Origin: Parageobacillus sp. KH3-4
Lineage (GTDB): Bacteria > Bacillota > Bacilli > Bacillales > Anoxybacillaceae
Assembly (NCBI RefSeq): GCF_022846435.1
Contig: NZ_AP025627.1
Coordinates: 1,274,001-1,338,000, forward strand
Direction of reading: 5' to 3'
DNA length: 64,000 nt
Shown: positions 25,986 to 36,522 of the stretch, piece after piece
How the letters are laid out: each line of letters opens with the position of its first letter
Position numbering within the stretch: the stretch's first letter is position 1
Notes under the pieces: generated by a model
Seen by the model: only the letters and a program-made list of their open reading frames with translations
What the model was told of the DNA's origin: nothing
Database searches by the model: none
Program-made: the position numbers and the translations under genes

Positions 25986-27512
25986 TTGAAAAACTGCACG
26001 ATCACCACTTTTTTAAAAGACGCGACTCATTTCCAGACGATTCCGATTGTGCGCCGCTTTTTTGCGGATGTGTTCGAGCCGCTGAAGATCTTTGAAAATT
26101 TGCAAGACGAAGCAGTATTTTTGCTCGAAAGCAAAGATGATTCATCGCCGTGGGCGCGCTATTCCTTTATTGGCTTATCACCTTTTTTGACGATTGAAAG
26201 CGAAACAGGCCGTTCATTTTCGGTGATGGATGAGCATGGCAAAGAAATCATGAAAGCTTCTTCGCTCAAGGATGCGTTTTTGTTTATCGAAAAACAGCTT
26301 CGCGTCAAGCGGCTTACCGATGAAATTCCATTTGTTGGCGGCGCGGTCGGTTTTTTAGGATACGATTTTATTTCCGCAATCGAAAAAGTCCCAATGCATC
26401 CCAATCGCGATATTCCGATGAAAACAGGCTATTTTACGATTTGCGAATCACTGATCGCGTTTGACCATCATAAGCGGGAAATGGTGTTTATTCATTATGT
26501 CCGCTTGTCCGATAAGGACCAAGAGGAAACGAAAAAGAAAAAATACGAAGAAGGGGTCAAGCGGATGGAAGCGTTAATGAAAAAGGCGGCGAGCGGACGG
26601 GCAGAGCCGTTGTTATTGCTTCGCGGCGACGACGAGGAAACGAATGTTTCCTTTCAGGGCGTTATATCCAATTATGACAAAGCGTCATTTATGAGGGATG
26701 TCGAAAAAATCAAAGACTATATCGTTAGCGGCGATATTTTTCAGGCAGTATTATCGCAGCGGTTTGCCGTCCCGGTCCAAGTGAACGGTTTTCAAATATA
26801 TCGCATGTTGCGCCATATTAATCCGTCACCATATATGTTTTATTTTCGCGTCGATAATGTAGAAATTGTCGGAAGTTCTCCGGAAAAACTCATTCAAGTT
26901 TATGACCGCCATGTGGAAATTCATCCGATCGCCGGGACGAGAAGAAGGGGGCGGTCGGCGGAAGAAGATGATCGTCTGCAAAAGGAGCTTTACGATGATC
27001 CGAAAGAGAGAGCGGAACATTACATGTTGGTAGATTTAGCCCGCAACGACATCGGAAAAGTCGCGGAATATGGCACTGTCGAAACGCCGGTGTTAATGGA
27101 AATCGGGAAATTTTCTCATGTTATGCATCTAATTTCGAAAGTAACCGGCGTGTTAAAAACAGGGGTTCATCCGATTGATGCGCTGCTGGCGGCGTTCCCG
27201 GCAGGAACGGTAAGCGGGGCGCCAAAAGTGAGAGCGATGCAAATTTTGCAAGAGCTGGAGCCGACGGCGAGAAATTTATACGCCGGCACAATCGCCTATA
27301 TCGGTTTTGATGGCAATATTGATTCATGCATCGCGATTCGGACGGCGATTGTCAAAGACGGTTATGCTTATGTGCAAGCGGGCGCGGGGATTGTCGCCGA
27401 TTCCGTTCCTGAATTGGAATGGAAGGAAACGCGCAATAAAGCGAGCGCCTTAATTAAAGCGATTGAACGTGCCGAGCAACTGTTTGTGAAGGGGGAGAAT
27501 ATATATGTTTAA
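25986..27512 (+). CDS. trpE: Anthranilate synthase component I
   Basis: Makes anthranilate from chorismate with ammonia delivered by the glutaminase subunit. The 508-residue protein has the tryptophan feedback motif LLESKDD near residue 47 and the catalytic C-terminal region PIAGTRRRGR, AGTVSGAPKVRAMQ and AGAGIVADSVPE. It starts with TTG at 25986 after GGAGGGGAG. No trpG follows; in Bacillaceae the amidotransferase is shared with the folate operon (pabA), so this is expected. Expression is set by the TRAP attenuator. Confidence 0.97.
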   Translation: MKNCTITTFLKDATHFQTIPIVRRFFADVFEPLKIFENLQDEAVFLLESKDDSSPWARYSFIGLSPFLTIESETGRSFSVMDEHGKEIMKASSLKDAFLFIEKQLRVKRLTDEIPFVGGAVGFLGYDFISAIEKVPMHPNRDIPMKTGYFTICESLIAFDHHKREMVFIHYVRLSDKDQEETKKKKYEEGVKRMEALMKKAASGRAEPLLLLRGDDEETNVSFQGVISNYDKASFMRDVEKIKDYIVSGDIFQAVLSQRFAVPVQVNGFQIYRMLRHINPSPYMFYFRVDNVEIVGSSPEKLIQVYDRHVEIHPIAGTRRRGRSAEEDDRLQKELYDDPKERAEHYMLVDLARNDIGKVAEYGTVETPVLMEIGKFSHVMHLISKVTGVLKTGVHPIDALLAAFPAGTVSGAPKVRAMQILQELEPTARNLYAGTIAYIGFDGNIDSCIAIRTAIVKDGYAYVQAGAGIVADSVPELEWKETRNKASALIKAIERAEQLFVKGENIYV

Positions 27513-28524
27513 ACAACTTCTTGCCAAATGTGTCGAAGGATATACATTGACGGAAGAAGAGGCGTATGAGGCGATGACGGCGATTATGTCGGGAGAAGCA
27601 ACGGCCAGTCAAATTGCCAGCTTCTTGTCGATTTTGCGGTTGCGCGGGGAAACGGTTGACGAACTAACAGGATTGGTGAAAGCGATGCGCAATCAGATGA
27701 TGACGCTCGATTATGAAGAAGAAGTGATCGACACGTGCGGAACGGGCGGAGACGAAGCAGCGACGTTCAACATTTCTACTGCGGCGGCGATCGTCGTATC
27801 ATCGCTTGGCGTCAAAGTAGCTAAACACGGCAATCGCGCGGTTTCCTCGAAAAGCGGAAGCGCGGACGTGTTAGAGGCGCTTCACATCGATATTCAAGCG
27901 ACGCCGGAAGAAGCGAAACAAGCGTTAAAAACAAAAGGATTGGCTTTTTTATTCGCGCCGCTTTACCATTCAGCGATGAAATATGCCGCATTGCCGCGCA
28001 AAGAAATTGGTTTTCGCACCGTTTTCAATTTAATTGGCCCGCTGGCGAACCCGGCGCGGTGCAAGCGGCAAGTAATCGGCGTTTATTCTACAAGCTACGC
28101 GGAAAAGCTCGCGGAAACTCTTCACCGGCTCGGTTCGGAACACGTTTTATTTGTCACTGGAAAAGATGGGCTGGATGAATGCAGCATTTCGGCAGAAACG
28201 GACGTTGTCGAGTTGAAAAATGGGGAAATTCGCCGTTTTGTTCTCGCGCCGGAACAATATGGGCTCAAGCGCGGGAAATTAGAACATATTCAAGTCCGCA
28301 CGGTGCAACAAAGCGCCGAACTGCTAAAGGCGGTCATGGAAGGAAAAGCGAATGAAAGCGCGACTAACATCGTCATCTTTAACGCCGGCGTAGCGCTATA
28401 TGTGGCAGGAAAAGCGGCGACGATTCGCGAAGGGGTCGAAATGGCAAAAGAAGCGGTGATGACAAAGAAAGCTTATGAACAATTCGAACGGTTGCGGATG
28501 AAAGAGGTAGAGAAATATGCTTGA
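27505..28524 (+). CDS. trpD: Anthranilate phosphoribosyltransferase
   Basis: Joins anthranilate and PRPP. The 339-residue protein has the PRPP-binding CGTGGDEAATFNIST near residue 78 and KHGNRAVSSKSGSADVLE. It overlaps trpE by 8 bases and trpC by 8 bases, giving translational coupling along the operon. Confidence 0.97.
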   Translation: MFKQLLAKCVEGYTLTEEEAYEAMTAIMSGEATASQIASFLSILRLRGETVDELTGLVKAMRNQMMTLDYEEEVIDTCGTGGDEAATFNISTAAAIVVSSLGVKVAKHGNRAVSSKSGSADVLEALHIDIQATPEEAKQALKTKGLAFLFAPLYHSAMKYAALPRKEIGFRTVFNLIGPLANPARCKRQVIGVYSTSYAEKLAETLHRLGSEHVLFVTGKDGLDECSISAETDVVELKNGEIRRFVLAPEQYGLKRGKLEHIQVRTVQQSAELLKAVMEGKANESATNIVIFNAGVALYVAGKAATIREGVEMAKEAVMTKKAYEQFERLRMKEVEKYA

Positions 28525-29296
28525 ACAAATTATCGCGACGAAACGAAAAGAAGTGGAAGCACTGACATTGCCGGAGCCGTTGCGGAACGTAAAGCGCCGT
28601 TCGCTATCGGGGGCGCTGAAAAAGCCAAACCGCTCCATCGGTCTTATCGCTGAAGTGAAAAAGGCTTCCCCATCTAAAGGGGTGATTCGTCCGGATTTTC
28701 ATCCTGTGGCGATCGCGAAAGCGTACGAAAAAGCGGGAGCGGATGCGATCAGCGTATTGACGGATGAACGGTATTTCCAAGGGCATCGCAGTTATTTGAG
28801 CGATGTGAAACAAGCGGTGCAGCTTCCGATTTTGCGCAAAGATTTTATTATCGATCGGATGCAAATTGAGGAGAGCGTGCGAATCGGAGCGGATGCGATT
28901 TTATTAATCGGCGAAGCGCTGCCGGCAAAAACGTTGTATGAGCTATATCAGGAGGCGTACGACAAAGGTTTGGAGTGTTTAGTCGAAGTGCACCAGCGCA
29001 AAACGTTGGAAAGCATTTTAGAGATTTTTACGCCGGAAATTATCGGCATTAACAACCGCGATTTGCATACGTTTGTCACCGCGTTGGAAACGACAGGCAA
29101 GGTCATCCCTTTCGTGCCGGCTGGGAGCGTGGTAGTCAGCGAAAGCGGTATCGCTACTTCTTCCGATTTGAGAACGGTGAAAACGTACGGCGCAAACGCG
29201 GTGCTTGTTGGGGAATCGCTGATGCGAAAAGACGATGTCGAAGCCGCGGTTTACGAACTATTCCAGGAGGTCGATACGATTGGCCGTCCGTCTTAA
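28517..29296 (+). CDS. trpC: Indole-3-glycerol-phosphate synthase
   Basis: TIM-barrel enzyme closing the indole ring. The 259-residue protein has AEVKKASPSKGVI (catalytic Lys) near residue 48, LRKDFIID, and INNRDLHTF; the C-terminal phosphate-binding part is ESGI and GANAVLVGESLM. It overlaps trpF by 17 bases. Confidence 0.97.
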   Translation: MLEQIIATKRKEVEALTLPEPLRNVKRRSLSGALKKPNRSIGLIAEVKKASPSKGVIRPDFHPVAIAKAYEKAGADAISVLTDERYFQGHRSYLSDVKQAVQLPILRKDFIIDRMQIEESVRIGADAILLIGEALPAKTLYELYQEAYDKGLECLVEVHQRKTLESILEIFTPEIIGINNRDLHTFVTALETTGKVIPFVPAGSVVVSESGIATSSDLRTVKTYGANAVLVGESLMRKDDVEAAVYELFQEVDTIGRPS

Positions 29297-29921
29297 ATAT
29301 TGTGGCAACCGCACCGCTTCCGATTTGCAAAAAAGCGTCCAAAGCAAAGCGGATTACGTTGGGTTGATTTTTGCAGAAAGCAAGCGAAAAGTGGAAGTGG
29401 AAGCGGCAAAGCAATGGCTGAAATGTATTTCCCTTGGTGATAAACAGCTTGTCGGCGTGTTTGTCAACGCGCCGATTGATAAAATCATCGGCGCGGCGTC
29501 GCAGCTTCCGCTCGCGGTGATCCAATGCCACGGCGATGAAACGGTCGAGTATATCGCAAAAATAAAAGAAGCGACGGGCCTTGCCGTGTGGAAAGCGATT
29601 CATCATGATGGGAACGCGCTTGCGAAGATGAAGCAATACGCTGGCATCGCCGACGGATATGTGGTGGATAGCCGAGTAAGCGGAGCGTGGGGCGGAACGG
29701 GAATTTCATTCGACTGGAAGAATGTCCCGTTTTATTTGGAAGAAGCAGCGCGTCAAGCGGCGCCTTGTTTTATCGCCGGCGGAATCATGCCGGAAAACGT
29801 GGAAAAGCTGCTTTCGTACCGCCCTTACGGCATCGACATTAGCAGCGGCATTGAAGAAAACGGGGAAAAAAGCGTTAAAAAAATGAAAGAAATCGAGAAG
29901 AAGGTGGCGAACTATGTATAA
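29280..29921 (+). CDS. trpF: Phosphoribosylanthranilate isomerase
   Basis: Amadori rearrangement step of tryptophan synthesis. The 213-residue TIM barrel has the catalytic Cys in KYCGNRT near residue 8 and the catalytic Asp in [13 protein letters not shown] near 127. The open frame begins at 29235, but the TTG at 29280 lies 9 bases after AGGAGG and gives the normal length, so it is used. Overlaps trpC by 17 bases and trpB by 8. Confidence 0.94.
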   Translation: MAVRLKYCGNRTASDLQKSVQSKADYVGLIFAESKRKVEVEAAKQWLKCISLGDKQLVGVFVNAPIDKIIGAASQLPLAVIQCHGDETVEYIAKIKEATGLAVWKAIHHDGNALAKMKQYAGIADGYVVDSRVSGAWGGTGISFDWKNVPFYLEEAARQAAPCFIAGGIMPENVEKLLSYRPYGIDISSGIEENGEKSVKKMKEIEKKVANYV

Positions 29922-31125
29922 GTATAACGTTCCAAACGAAAATGGTAGATTTGGCGATTTTGGCGGAAAATTCGTTCCCGAAACGCTAATGATTCCGCTC
30001 GAAGAAATAGAGGAAGAGCTTGCCAAAGCGCTCGCCGATGAAGAGTTTAAAGCGGAATATATACGAATTTTGCAAGAGTATTCCGGTCGTCCGACGCCGC
30101 TTACGTTTGCGCCTAATTTAACGAAAAAACTAAACGGCGCAAAAATTTACTTGAAACGAGAAGATTTAAACCACACCGGCGCCCATAAAATCAATAATGC
30201 GATTGGACAGGCATTGCTCGCCAAGCGAATGGGAAAGAAAAAAATCATTGCCGAAACGGGGGCAGGTCAGCACGGCGTTGCCGCGGCGACGGTGGCGGCC
30301 CATTTTGGAATGGAATGCATCGTATTTATGGGGGAAGAAGATATAAAACGGCAGGAATTGAACGTATTCCGGATGAAATTGTTAGGTGCCGAAGTTGTTC
30401 CCGTTTACAGCGGCAACCGTACGTTAAAAGACGCAACGAACGAAGCGATTCGCTATTGGGTGCAACATTGCGACGACCATTTTTATATGATCGGTTCTGT
30501 TGTCGGCCCGCATCCGTATCCGAAAATGGTGCGCGAATTTCAGCGCATTATCGGTGATGAGGCGAAACGCCAATTCCTCGAGCGGGAAGGAAAGCTTCCG
30601 GATGCGATCGTTGCGTGTGTGGGCGGCGGAAGCAATGCGATTGGCATGTTTTATCCGTTTTTGGAAGATAACGTGGTGCTCGTTGGCGTGGAAGCGGCCG
30701 GAAAAGGCATCGACACGCCGTATCATGCCGCAACGATCACAAAAGGAACAAAAGGCGTCATTCATGGGGCGATGACGTATTTATTGCAAGATGAGCACGG
30801 GCAAATTATGGAGCCGTATTCCGTTTCTGCAGGCCTTGATTATCCTGGGGTTGGACCGGAGCACGCTTATTTGGCCAGCATCGGCCGCGTTCGTTACGAA
30901 AGCGTTACGGATGACGAAGCGATCAAGGCGTTCCAACTGCTGTCTAGGGAAGAAGGGATTATTCCGGCGATTGAGTCGGCGCATGCTTTGGCGAAGGCAG
31001 TTCAGCTTGCGAAAACGATGCGAAGTGATCAAACGGTGCTCGTTTGTTTATCTGGCCGCGGCGATAAGGATGTGCAGACAATGATGAATCACTTAAAAGG
31101 GGGGAAACGACGTTGCAATTGCTAA
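29914..31125 (+). CDS. trpB: Tryptophan synthase beta subunit
   Basis: PLP enzyme joining indole and serine. The 403-residue protein has the PLP-binding lysine in [12 protein letters not shown] near residue 90, [10 protein letters not shown], and the phosphate-binding GGGSNAIG near 236. It acts as the alpha2beta2 complex with TrpA. It overlaps trpF by 8 and trpA by 13 bases. Confidence 0.98.
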   Translation: MYKYNVPNENGRFGDFGGKFVPETLMIPLEEIEEELAKALADEEFKAEYIRILQEYSGRPTPLTFAPNLTKKLNGAKIYLKREDLNHTGAHKINNAIGQALLAKRMGKKKIIAETGAGQHGVAAATVAAHFGMECIVFMGEEDIKRQELNVFRMKLLGAEVVPVYSGNRTLKDATNEAIRYWVQHCDDHFYMIGSVVGPHPYPKMVREFQRIIGDEAKRQFLEREGKLPDAIVACVGGGSNAIGMFYPFLEDNVVLVGVEAAGKGIDTPYHAATITKGTKGVIHGAMTYLLQDEHGQIMEPYSVSAGLDYPGVGPEHAYLASIGRVRYESVTDDEAIKAFQLLSREEGIIPAIESAHALAKAVQLAKTMRSDQTVLVCLSGRGDKDVQTMMNHLKGGKRRCNC

Positions 31126-31916
31126 CCGTAACTAAGCCAATGTTTATCCCGTTTATTGTCGCCGGGGATCCCCGACCGGATATAACGATTGAACTGGCCT
31201 TGGCGCTTCAAGAGGCGGGAGCCGATATTTTGGAACTAGGCGTTCCGTACTCCGATCCGTTGGCGGATGGCCCGGTTATTCAACGGGCAGCGGCAAGAGC
31301 GCTGCGCCAGCAGATGACACTGCAAAAAGCGATCGAATTAATCCCTGAAATGAGAAAAAAAGGCGTAAAAATTCCGATTATTATCTTTACGTATTACAAT
31401 CCTGTGTTACAATTAGGAGAAGAATCCTTTTTTGCTTTAGCGCAAAAAAATGGAGCGAACGGCGTTTTAATTCCGGATTTGCCTTTTGAAGAAAGCGAGC
31501 CGGTTCGCAAGCTTGGCGAGGCGGCGGGAATCCCGCTGATTTCGCTCGTGGCGCCGACATCGAAAAAGCGAATTGAAATGATCGCTTCCAATGCGCAAGG
31601 ATTTTTATATTGCGTTTCATCCCTCGGTGTGACCGGCGTGCGTGATACGTTACCGGAAACATTAAACGAATTTTTGGCAGAAGTAAAACGGCATAGCCAT
31701 GTTCCTGTCGTCGTTGGATTTGGCATTTCGAAAAGCGAACAAGTGAGCATGCTAAAAAGCTATTGTGACGGTGTCGTCATCGGCAGCGCGCTTGTCCAAA
31801 AAATTGAACAGCTTAGCGACCGCTTGCAAACACCGGGAAAAAAAGAGGAGGCGCTCGCTGAGTTTCGCCGTTACGCTCGCTCGCTGACAGCGCCGCTTGA
31901 TGAAACGGTGCAATAA
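31113..31916 (+). CDS. trpA: Tryptophan synthase alpha subunit
   Basis: Cleaves indole-3-glycerol phosphate and channels indole to TrpB. The 267-residue TIM barrel has the catalytic Glu and Asp in [16 protein letters not shown] (about residues 43-58) and GFGISKSEQ near the phosphate site. It starts with TTG at 31113 after AAGGGGGG, within the trpB end. It is the last trp gene; hisC starts 24 bases after its stop. Confidence 0.96.
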   Translation: MQLLTVTKPMFIPFIVAGDPRPDITIELALALQEAGADILELGVPYSDPLADGPVIQRAAARALRQQMTLQKAIELIPEMRKKGVKIPIIIFTYYNPVLQLGEESFFALAQKNGANGVLIPDLPFEESEPVRKLGEAAGIPLISLVAPTSKKRIEMIASNAQGFLYCVSSLGVTGVRDTLPETLNEFLAEVKRHSHVPVVVGFGISKSEQVSMLKSYCDGVVIGSALVQKIEQLSDRLQTPGKKEEALAEFRRYARSLTAPLDETVQ

Positions 31917-31939
31917 CAGAAATGATAGGGAGTGTCATC

Positions 31940-33037
31940 ATGGAAATTAAAACACAGTTGCGGGGGCTTCCCCCTTACCAACCGGGAAAATCCGTTGAAG
32001 AAGTGAAACGGCAGTATGGGCTTACGGATATTATCAAACTAGCGTCCAACGAAAATCCATACGGATGTTCGCCTGCAGCGAAGGAAGCCATCATGAAACA
32101 ATTGGACCGTCTCGCCATTTATCCGGACGGATATGCACGCCTGCTGCGCGAAAAAGTTGCTGCGCATCTTGGAGTAAAGGAAACACAGCTTATTTTCGGC
32201 AACGGTTCCGATGAAGTCGTGCAAATTATTTGCCGCGCGTTTTTGTCGCCGAATACGAACACGGTGATGGCGGCGCCGACGTTTCCGCAATATCGCCATA
32301 ACGCGGTGATTGAAGGGGCGGAAGTTCGTGAAATTCCGCTTGTGGATGGGCGCCATGATTTGGAAGCGATGCTGAATGCGATCGATGAGCAAACGCGCGT
32401 CGTTTGGATATGCAATCCGAACAACCCGACGGGGACGTATGTGAATAAACGGGAGCTTACTTCCTTCCTTGAGCGTGTTCCTAGCCATGTCCTTGTCGTT
32501 TTGGATGAAGCGTATTACGAATATGCGACGGCGGATGATTATCCGCAAACCATTCCGCTTCTCCGCCAATATAAAAATTTGATGATTTTACGCACGTTTT
32601 CGAAAGCGTACGGTTTAGCAGCGCTCCGGGTTGGATACGGCATTGCCAGCGAAACGATCGTTCGCGATATCGAGCCGGCGCGCGAACCGTTTAATACATC
32701 AAGCATTGCGCAAGCGGCCGCCGTTGCTGCGTTGGACGATCAAGCTTTTATTCGCGACTGTGTAGAAAAAAATAAGCAAGGATTACAAACGTTTTATCGC
32801 TTTTGCGAGGAAAACGGGTTGCGCTATTATCCGTCGCAAACTAATTTCGTGTTGATCGATTTTGGCATTGAAGGGAATGAAGTTTTTCAATATTTGCTAG
32901 AACGCGGAATTATCGTTCGCTCTGGGAACGCGCTCGGTTTTCCAACGGCGGTACGCATTACGGTCGGTACGCGCGAGCAAAACGAACGGGTTATTGCTGC
33001 ATTGACGCAGATGTTGAAAGCAAAGCAACTTGTATAG
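31940..33037 (+). CDS. hisC: Histidinol-phosphate / aromatic amino acid aminotransferase
   Basis: PLP aminotransferase that in Bacillus serves histidine synthesis and also transaminates aromatic keto acids, which explains its place in the aromatic supraoperon. The 365-residue protein has SNENPYG, NPNNPTG, DEAYYEY and the PLP lysine in [20 protein letters not shown] 31940 with TAGGGAG upstream gives the usual [13 protein letters not shown] start; an ATG at 31922 is less likely. Confidence 0.95.
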   Translation: MEIKTQLRGLPPYQPGKSVEEVKRQYGLTDIIKLASNENPYGCSPAAKEAIMKQLDRLAIYPDGYARLLREKVAAHLGVKETQLIFGNGSDEVVQIICRAFLSPNTNTVMAAPTFPQYRHNAVIEGAEVREIPLVDGRHDLEAMLNAIDEQTRVVWICNPNNPTGTYVNKRELTSFLERVPSHVLVVLDEAYYEYATADDYPQTIPLLRQYKNLMILRTFSKAYGLAALRVGYGIASETIVRDIEPAREPFNTSSIAQAAAVAALDDQAFIRDCVEKNKQGLQTFYRFCEENGLRYYPSQTNFVLIDFGIEGNEVFQYLLERGIIVRSGNALGFPTAVRITVGTREQNERVIAALTQMLKAKQLV

Positions 33038-33052
33038 CAATCTATCATTCGC

Positions 33053-33076
33053 CCCGTTGCTTGCAAAAGCAGCGGG
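33053..33076 (+). promoter_or_regulatory. Hairpin between hisC and tyrA
   Basis: A 9-bp stem with one G-T pair (33053-33061 with 33068-33076) and a 6-base loop, followed by only a weak T-tract. It may act as a partial terminator or processing site within the supraoperon. Confidence 0.5.
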
Positions 33077-33102
33077 TGCATTTTCTAGAGAAGGTGAAGC
33101 AG

Positions 33103-34206
33103 TTGGAAGGAAACGTTTTTATCGTTGGGCTTGGCTTAATCGGCGGCTCGATGGCGCTGGCGATTAAAAGAGCGCATCCGAATGCCGTCATTATTGGATA
33201 TGATGTAAACGAAAATGAGATGAAACTTGCGCGCACATTGAAAGTGATTGATGAAATGGCTTCTTCCCTTGAACAAGGGATGAGGCAGGCGGATTTGGTC
33301 ATTTTAGCCACCCCTGTCATGCAGACGGAGAAAATTTTGGCGGAAATGCGCGCCGATGTTTTAAAGGGAAACGTGATTGTAACGGATGTTGGAAGCACAA
33401 AGCAGCGGATTGTCAAGCATGCGGAGCAGTTAGGAAAGCAAGGAATAACGTTTATCGGCGGCCATCCGATGGCAGGTTCGCATAAAAGCGGTGTTGCTGC
33501 GGCGCGGGCGCATTTGTTTGAAAACGCCTTTTACGTATTGACGCCGACGAATGGCGTGGCGGCGGAGGAGGTTGAACGATTAAAGGAGTGGCTAAAAGGA
33601 ACGAAAGCGCAGTTTGTCGTGCTGTCGCCAAAAGAGCATGATCGCATCACCGGAGTGATTAGCCATTTCCCGCATATTATCGCGGCAAGCCTTGTCCACC
33701 AAGCAGAGCGGTACGAAAAAGAAAATCCGCTTGTCAGCCGCCTTGCCGCAGGGGGATTTCGCGATATTACGCGCATCGCCTCAAGCAACCCGGAAATGTG
33801 GCGCGATATTTTTATACATAATAAGGAGGAGCTGTTGGCGCTATTTGATAGCTGGATTTCGGAGATGCAGAAGCTCCGTTCGATTGTGGAAGCGGAAAAC
33901 AGCGAAGCGATTTATCGCTATTTTTTGCAAGCAAAACAGTTTCGCGACGGACTTCCAGCGCGAACGAAAGGGGCTATTCCATCTTTTTACGACTTATATG
34001 TCGATGTTCCTGATTACCCTGGGGTGATTTCCGAAATTACCGGCTATCTTGCGAAAGAACAAATTAGCATTACAAACATCCGGATTATCGAAACGAGAGA
34101 AGAAATTTATGGTGTGCTTCGCCTCAGCTTTCAAAGCGAGGAAGACCGGGCAAAAGCGAAAGCGTGCATTCAAAAACATACGAATTATAATACATATGAA
34201 GGATAG
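33103..34206 (+). CDS. tyrA: Prephenate dehydrogenase with ACT domain
   Basis: Oxidative decarboxylation of prephenate to 4-hydroxyphenylpyruvate with NAD. The 367-residue protein has the Rossmann motif [10 protein letters not shown] near its start, [12 protein letters not shown] near residue 125, and a C-terminal ACT domain (about residues 295-365, starting [14 protein letters not shown]), a likely site for tyrosine feedback. TTG 33103 lies 5 bases after AAGGTGA; the upstream in-frame TTG at 33061 is inside a hairpin and rejected. Confidence 0.95.
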   Translation: MEGNVFIVGLGLIGGSMALAIKRAHPNAVIIGYDVNENEMKLARTLKVIDEMASSLEQGMRQADLVILATPVMQTEKILAEMRADVLKGNVIVTDVGSTKQRIVKHAEQLGKQGITFIGGHPMAGSHKSGVAAARAHLFENAFYVLTPTNGVAAEEVERLKEWLKGTKAQFVVLSPKEHDRITGVISHFPHIIAASLVHQAERYEKENPLVSRLAAGGFRDITRIASSNPEMWRDIFIHNKEELLALFDSWISEMQKLRSIVEAENSEAIYRYFLQAKQFRDGLPARTKGAIPSFYDLYVDVPDYPGVISEITGYLAKEQISITNIRIIETREEIYGVLRLSFQSEEDRAKAKACIQKHTNYNTYEG

Positions 34207-34222
34207 ACGGAGGGGAAACGAC

Positions 34223-35509
34223 GTGCAGAAGTTGCGAACGAATGTTTCGTCATTGCAAGGAACGATCGATGTTCCAGGCGACAAATCGATTTCCCATCGC
34301 GCTGTAATGCTTGGGGCGATCGCCAATGGAACGACAACGATTGCCAATTTTTTGCCAGGAGAAGATTGTTTAAGTACGATTGACTGTTTTCGCAAAATGG
34401 GAGTATTGATCGAGCAAAACGGAAGCGATGTTGTTGTGGAAGGAAAAGGACTAAAAGAGCTTAAGGAGCCAACTGATATTTTGCATGTCGGTAATTCCGG
34501 GACAACGGCACGGTTGTTGCTGGGAATTTTAGCGGGCTGCCCGTTTCATTCTTGCCTGATTGGCGATGAATCGATCGCCAAGCGGCCGATGGGTAGGGTG
34601 ACAAAGCCGCTGAAAATGATGGGCGCACATATTGACGGCCGCGAGCATGGAAACTATACTCCGCTATCGATTCGCGGCGGCGAACTTCGGCCGATTCATT
34701 ATGAATCTCCTGTCGCAAGCGCGCAAGTGAAATCGGCAATTTTGCTGGCGGGATTGGCGACAGATGGCACTACGACCGTAACGGAACCGCACCGTTCCCG
34801 CGATCATACTGAGCGGATGATTCGGTTGTTTGGCGGGAACGTCACCGTGGACGGCCGCACGGTTTCCGTGACCGGGCCACAGCAGCTAACAGGCACAAAG
34901 ATATACGTTCCGGGAGATATTTCATCGGCAGCCTTTTTCTTAGTGGCTGGAGCGATTGTACCAAACAGTGAAATTACATTAAAAAACGTCGGCCTCAATC
35001 CGACAAGAACAGGGATTATCGATGTATTGCAGCAAATGGGCGCGGACATAACGATCGAGAACGTCCGCAATGAAGAGACGGAACCGTTTGGCGATATTAC
35101 CGTCCGCACCTCGAATTTAACAGCGGTGGAAATTGGCGGCGCGCTTATTCCGCGGCTAATTGACGAAATTCCGATCATTGCCTTGCTTGCAACGCAGGCG
35201 GAAGGCACGACCGTTATTAAGGATGCAAGCGAATTGAAAGTGAAGGAAACGAACCGAATTGATACGGTCGTGACCGAATTGCGGAAACTTGGCGCAAATA
35301 TTGAAGCGACAGGCGATGGCATGATCATTCATGGAAAAGCAGCGTTAACGGCAAAGGAAGCGGTCGTTGACAGCCATGGTGATCACCGAATTGGCATGAT
35401 GCTAGCGATTGCTGCTTGCATTACGCAAGGGACTGTCCATTTAAAGCACCCGGAAGCGGTCGCTGTTTCTTATCCATCGTTTTTTGATCATCTTCATTCC
35501 TTAATGTAA
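34223..35509 (+). CDS. aroE: 3-phosphoshikimate 1-carboxyvinyltransferase (EPSP synthase)
   Basis: Joins shikimate 3-phosphate and phosphoenolpyruvate (aroA in E. coli naming). The 428-residue protein has [12 protein letters not shown] near residue 22, [12 protein letters not shown] near 90, and KRPMGR, the inside-out alpha/beta barrel repeats, and [11 protein letters not shown] near the end. The open frame extends back to 34049 inside tyrA; the GTG at 34223 follows ACGGAGGGG and gives the 428-residue B. subtilis length. It ends the supraoperon. Confidence 0.96.
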   Translation: MQKLRTNVSSLQGTIDVPGDKSISHRAVMLGAIANGTTTIANFLPGEDCLSTIDCFRKMGVLIEQNGSDVVVEGKGLKELKEPTDILHVGNSGTTARLLLGILAGCPFHSCLIGDESIAKRPMGRVTKPLKMMGAHIDGREHGNYTPLSIRGGELRPIHYESPVASAQVKSAILLAGLATDGTTTVTEPHRSRDHTERMIRLFGGNVTVDGRTVSVTGPQQLTGTKIYVPGDISSAAFFLVAGAIVPNSEITLKNVGLNPTRTGIIDVLQQMGADITIENVRNEETEPFGDITVRTSNLTAVEIGGALIPRLIDEIPIIALLATQAEGTTVIKDASELKVKETNRIDTVVTELRKLGANIEATGDGMIIHGKAALTAKEAVVDSHGDHRIGMMLAIAACITQGTVHLKHPEAVAVSYPSFFDHLHSLM

Positions 35510-35510
35510 A

Positions 35511-35550
35511 TAAAAAAGCAAGAAACCAATGCGCGTTTCTTGCTTTTTTA
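35511..35550. terminator. Strong terminator ending the aro-trp supraoperon
   Basis: A 16-bp perfect stem (35511-35526 with 35535-35550), A-rich on the left and T-rich on the right, so it can act in both directions. Confidence 0.92.
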
Positions 35551-35603
35551 TTCATATGTCTTTTCATTCCTTCATAGCTTTGTCGTAAAGGAGGAATGAA
35601 GAC

Positions 35604-36506
35604 ATGCCATATGTGATTGAAGGAGCGTACGTGATTCGCCACGGACAGCTTCAGCGTTGTTCGCTTGTGATTGATCGTAATCGCATTGATTATATAAGCG
35701 AACAAGCAAAGCAATATACATGGATGCGAATGGAAATTGGGGAAATGGTCGTGGTGCCTGGACATGTGATGGTGGATTTTTCGTTTCAGCAGCCGCGGTC
35801 GTTTTTCCAATTCAAGCAATACGTCAAGCAGCATCTGATTGCGCAAGGCTGCACAACATTGCTCGCTGTTGGTGATGTTTCTTCGGAAAAACAGCTTGTT
35901 CCCGCGCTGCAAGCCTTGCGCCAGCATTTATTAAATAGCCCCATCGATTATTTCATCAGTGTGAAAGTTCCGCTTCATACGCTCACTCCGTCATTAATAA
36001 TCGCTTGCAGGCGATGGAAAATTCCCGTCATTTTTGTCGAAATCAAAGAAAATGATGCGCTCCATTCTGTCCCATGGCATTGGATCGCAGAGGTGTTAAA
36101 AACACATCCGCTTACATTTGTTCCGCATTGGCCGCAGGAAAGACGGATGAAAAAACAAAAGGCAGCATGGCGGAAGCTGCTTGCTATGCATCATATTCCA
36201 TTTGTTCCGTTTCCATTGCAGGAACGGAAGCCGCTTTCACTGGATGTGCTAAAGAAAATTGGAATTTATCCGCAAAAAGGAGATCTCCGCATCGGTGGAG
36301 AAGTAGATTATAATTTATATAAAAAAGAGTCTTTGAGCCGTTTAGTTGCCGAAACGCCTATTGTCGATTATGATAATCATGTTCCGGTGGTTACCGTTCA
36401 TAAAGGAAGATTGCTTAAAGCAGAAAATCAATTATACTTTTATCCCGGATTTGGTACAGAGCGGATTGTTCGCGCACCGGGAATGTTTGCCGCACATTTT
36501 CAGTAG
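35604..36506 (+). CDS. Dihydroorotase-like protein lacking the metal-binding HxH motif
   Basis: A 300-residue protein I cannot assign a function to. Its N-terminus reads like the composite domain of dihydroorotases and hydantoinases (VIEGAYVIRHGQL, RIDYI, then VVVPG at 49-53). The segment IGIYPQKGDLRIGGEVDYNLY near residue 230 matches the end of that fold, and VTVHKGRLL follows. But where dihydroorotases have HxHLREPG, this protein has DFSFQQPR, so both histidines are replaced (Asp58, Ser60). The barrel is also short. It is probably a non-catalytic relative. ATG 35604 follows AAAGGAGG. The place between aroE and ypiA has no such gene in B. subtilis as I recall. Confidence 0.7.
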   Translation: MPYVIEGAYVIRHGQLQRCSLVIDRNRIDYISEQAKQYTWMRMEIGEMVVVPGHVMVDFSFQQPRSFFQFKQYVKQHLIAQGCTTLLAVGDVSSEKQLVPALQALRQHLLNSPIDYFISVKVPLHTLTPSLIIACRRWKIPVIFVEIKENDALHSVPWHWIAEVLKTHPLTFVPHWPQERRMKKQKAAWRKLLAMHHIPFVPFPLQERKPLSLDVLKKIGIYPQKGDLRIGGEVDYNLYKKESLSRLVAETPIVDYDNHVPVVTVHKGRLLKAENQLYFYPGFGTERIVRAPGMFAAHFQ

Positions 36507-36522
36507 GAAAGGGTTTATGCGT

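Noticed and set aside
32039-32569. A 176-codon minus-strand frame inside hisC
   Set aside because: Shadow of hisC, with Arg-rich low-complexity product and no initiation signals.
35421-35927. A 168-codon minus-strand frame across the aroE end, terminator and next gene
   Set aside because: It crosses a strong bidirectional terminator and is the shadow of two real genes.
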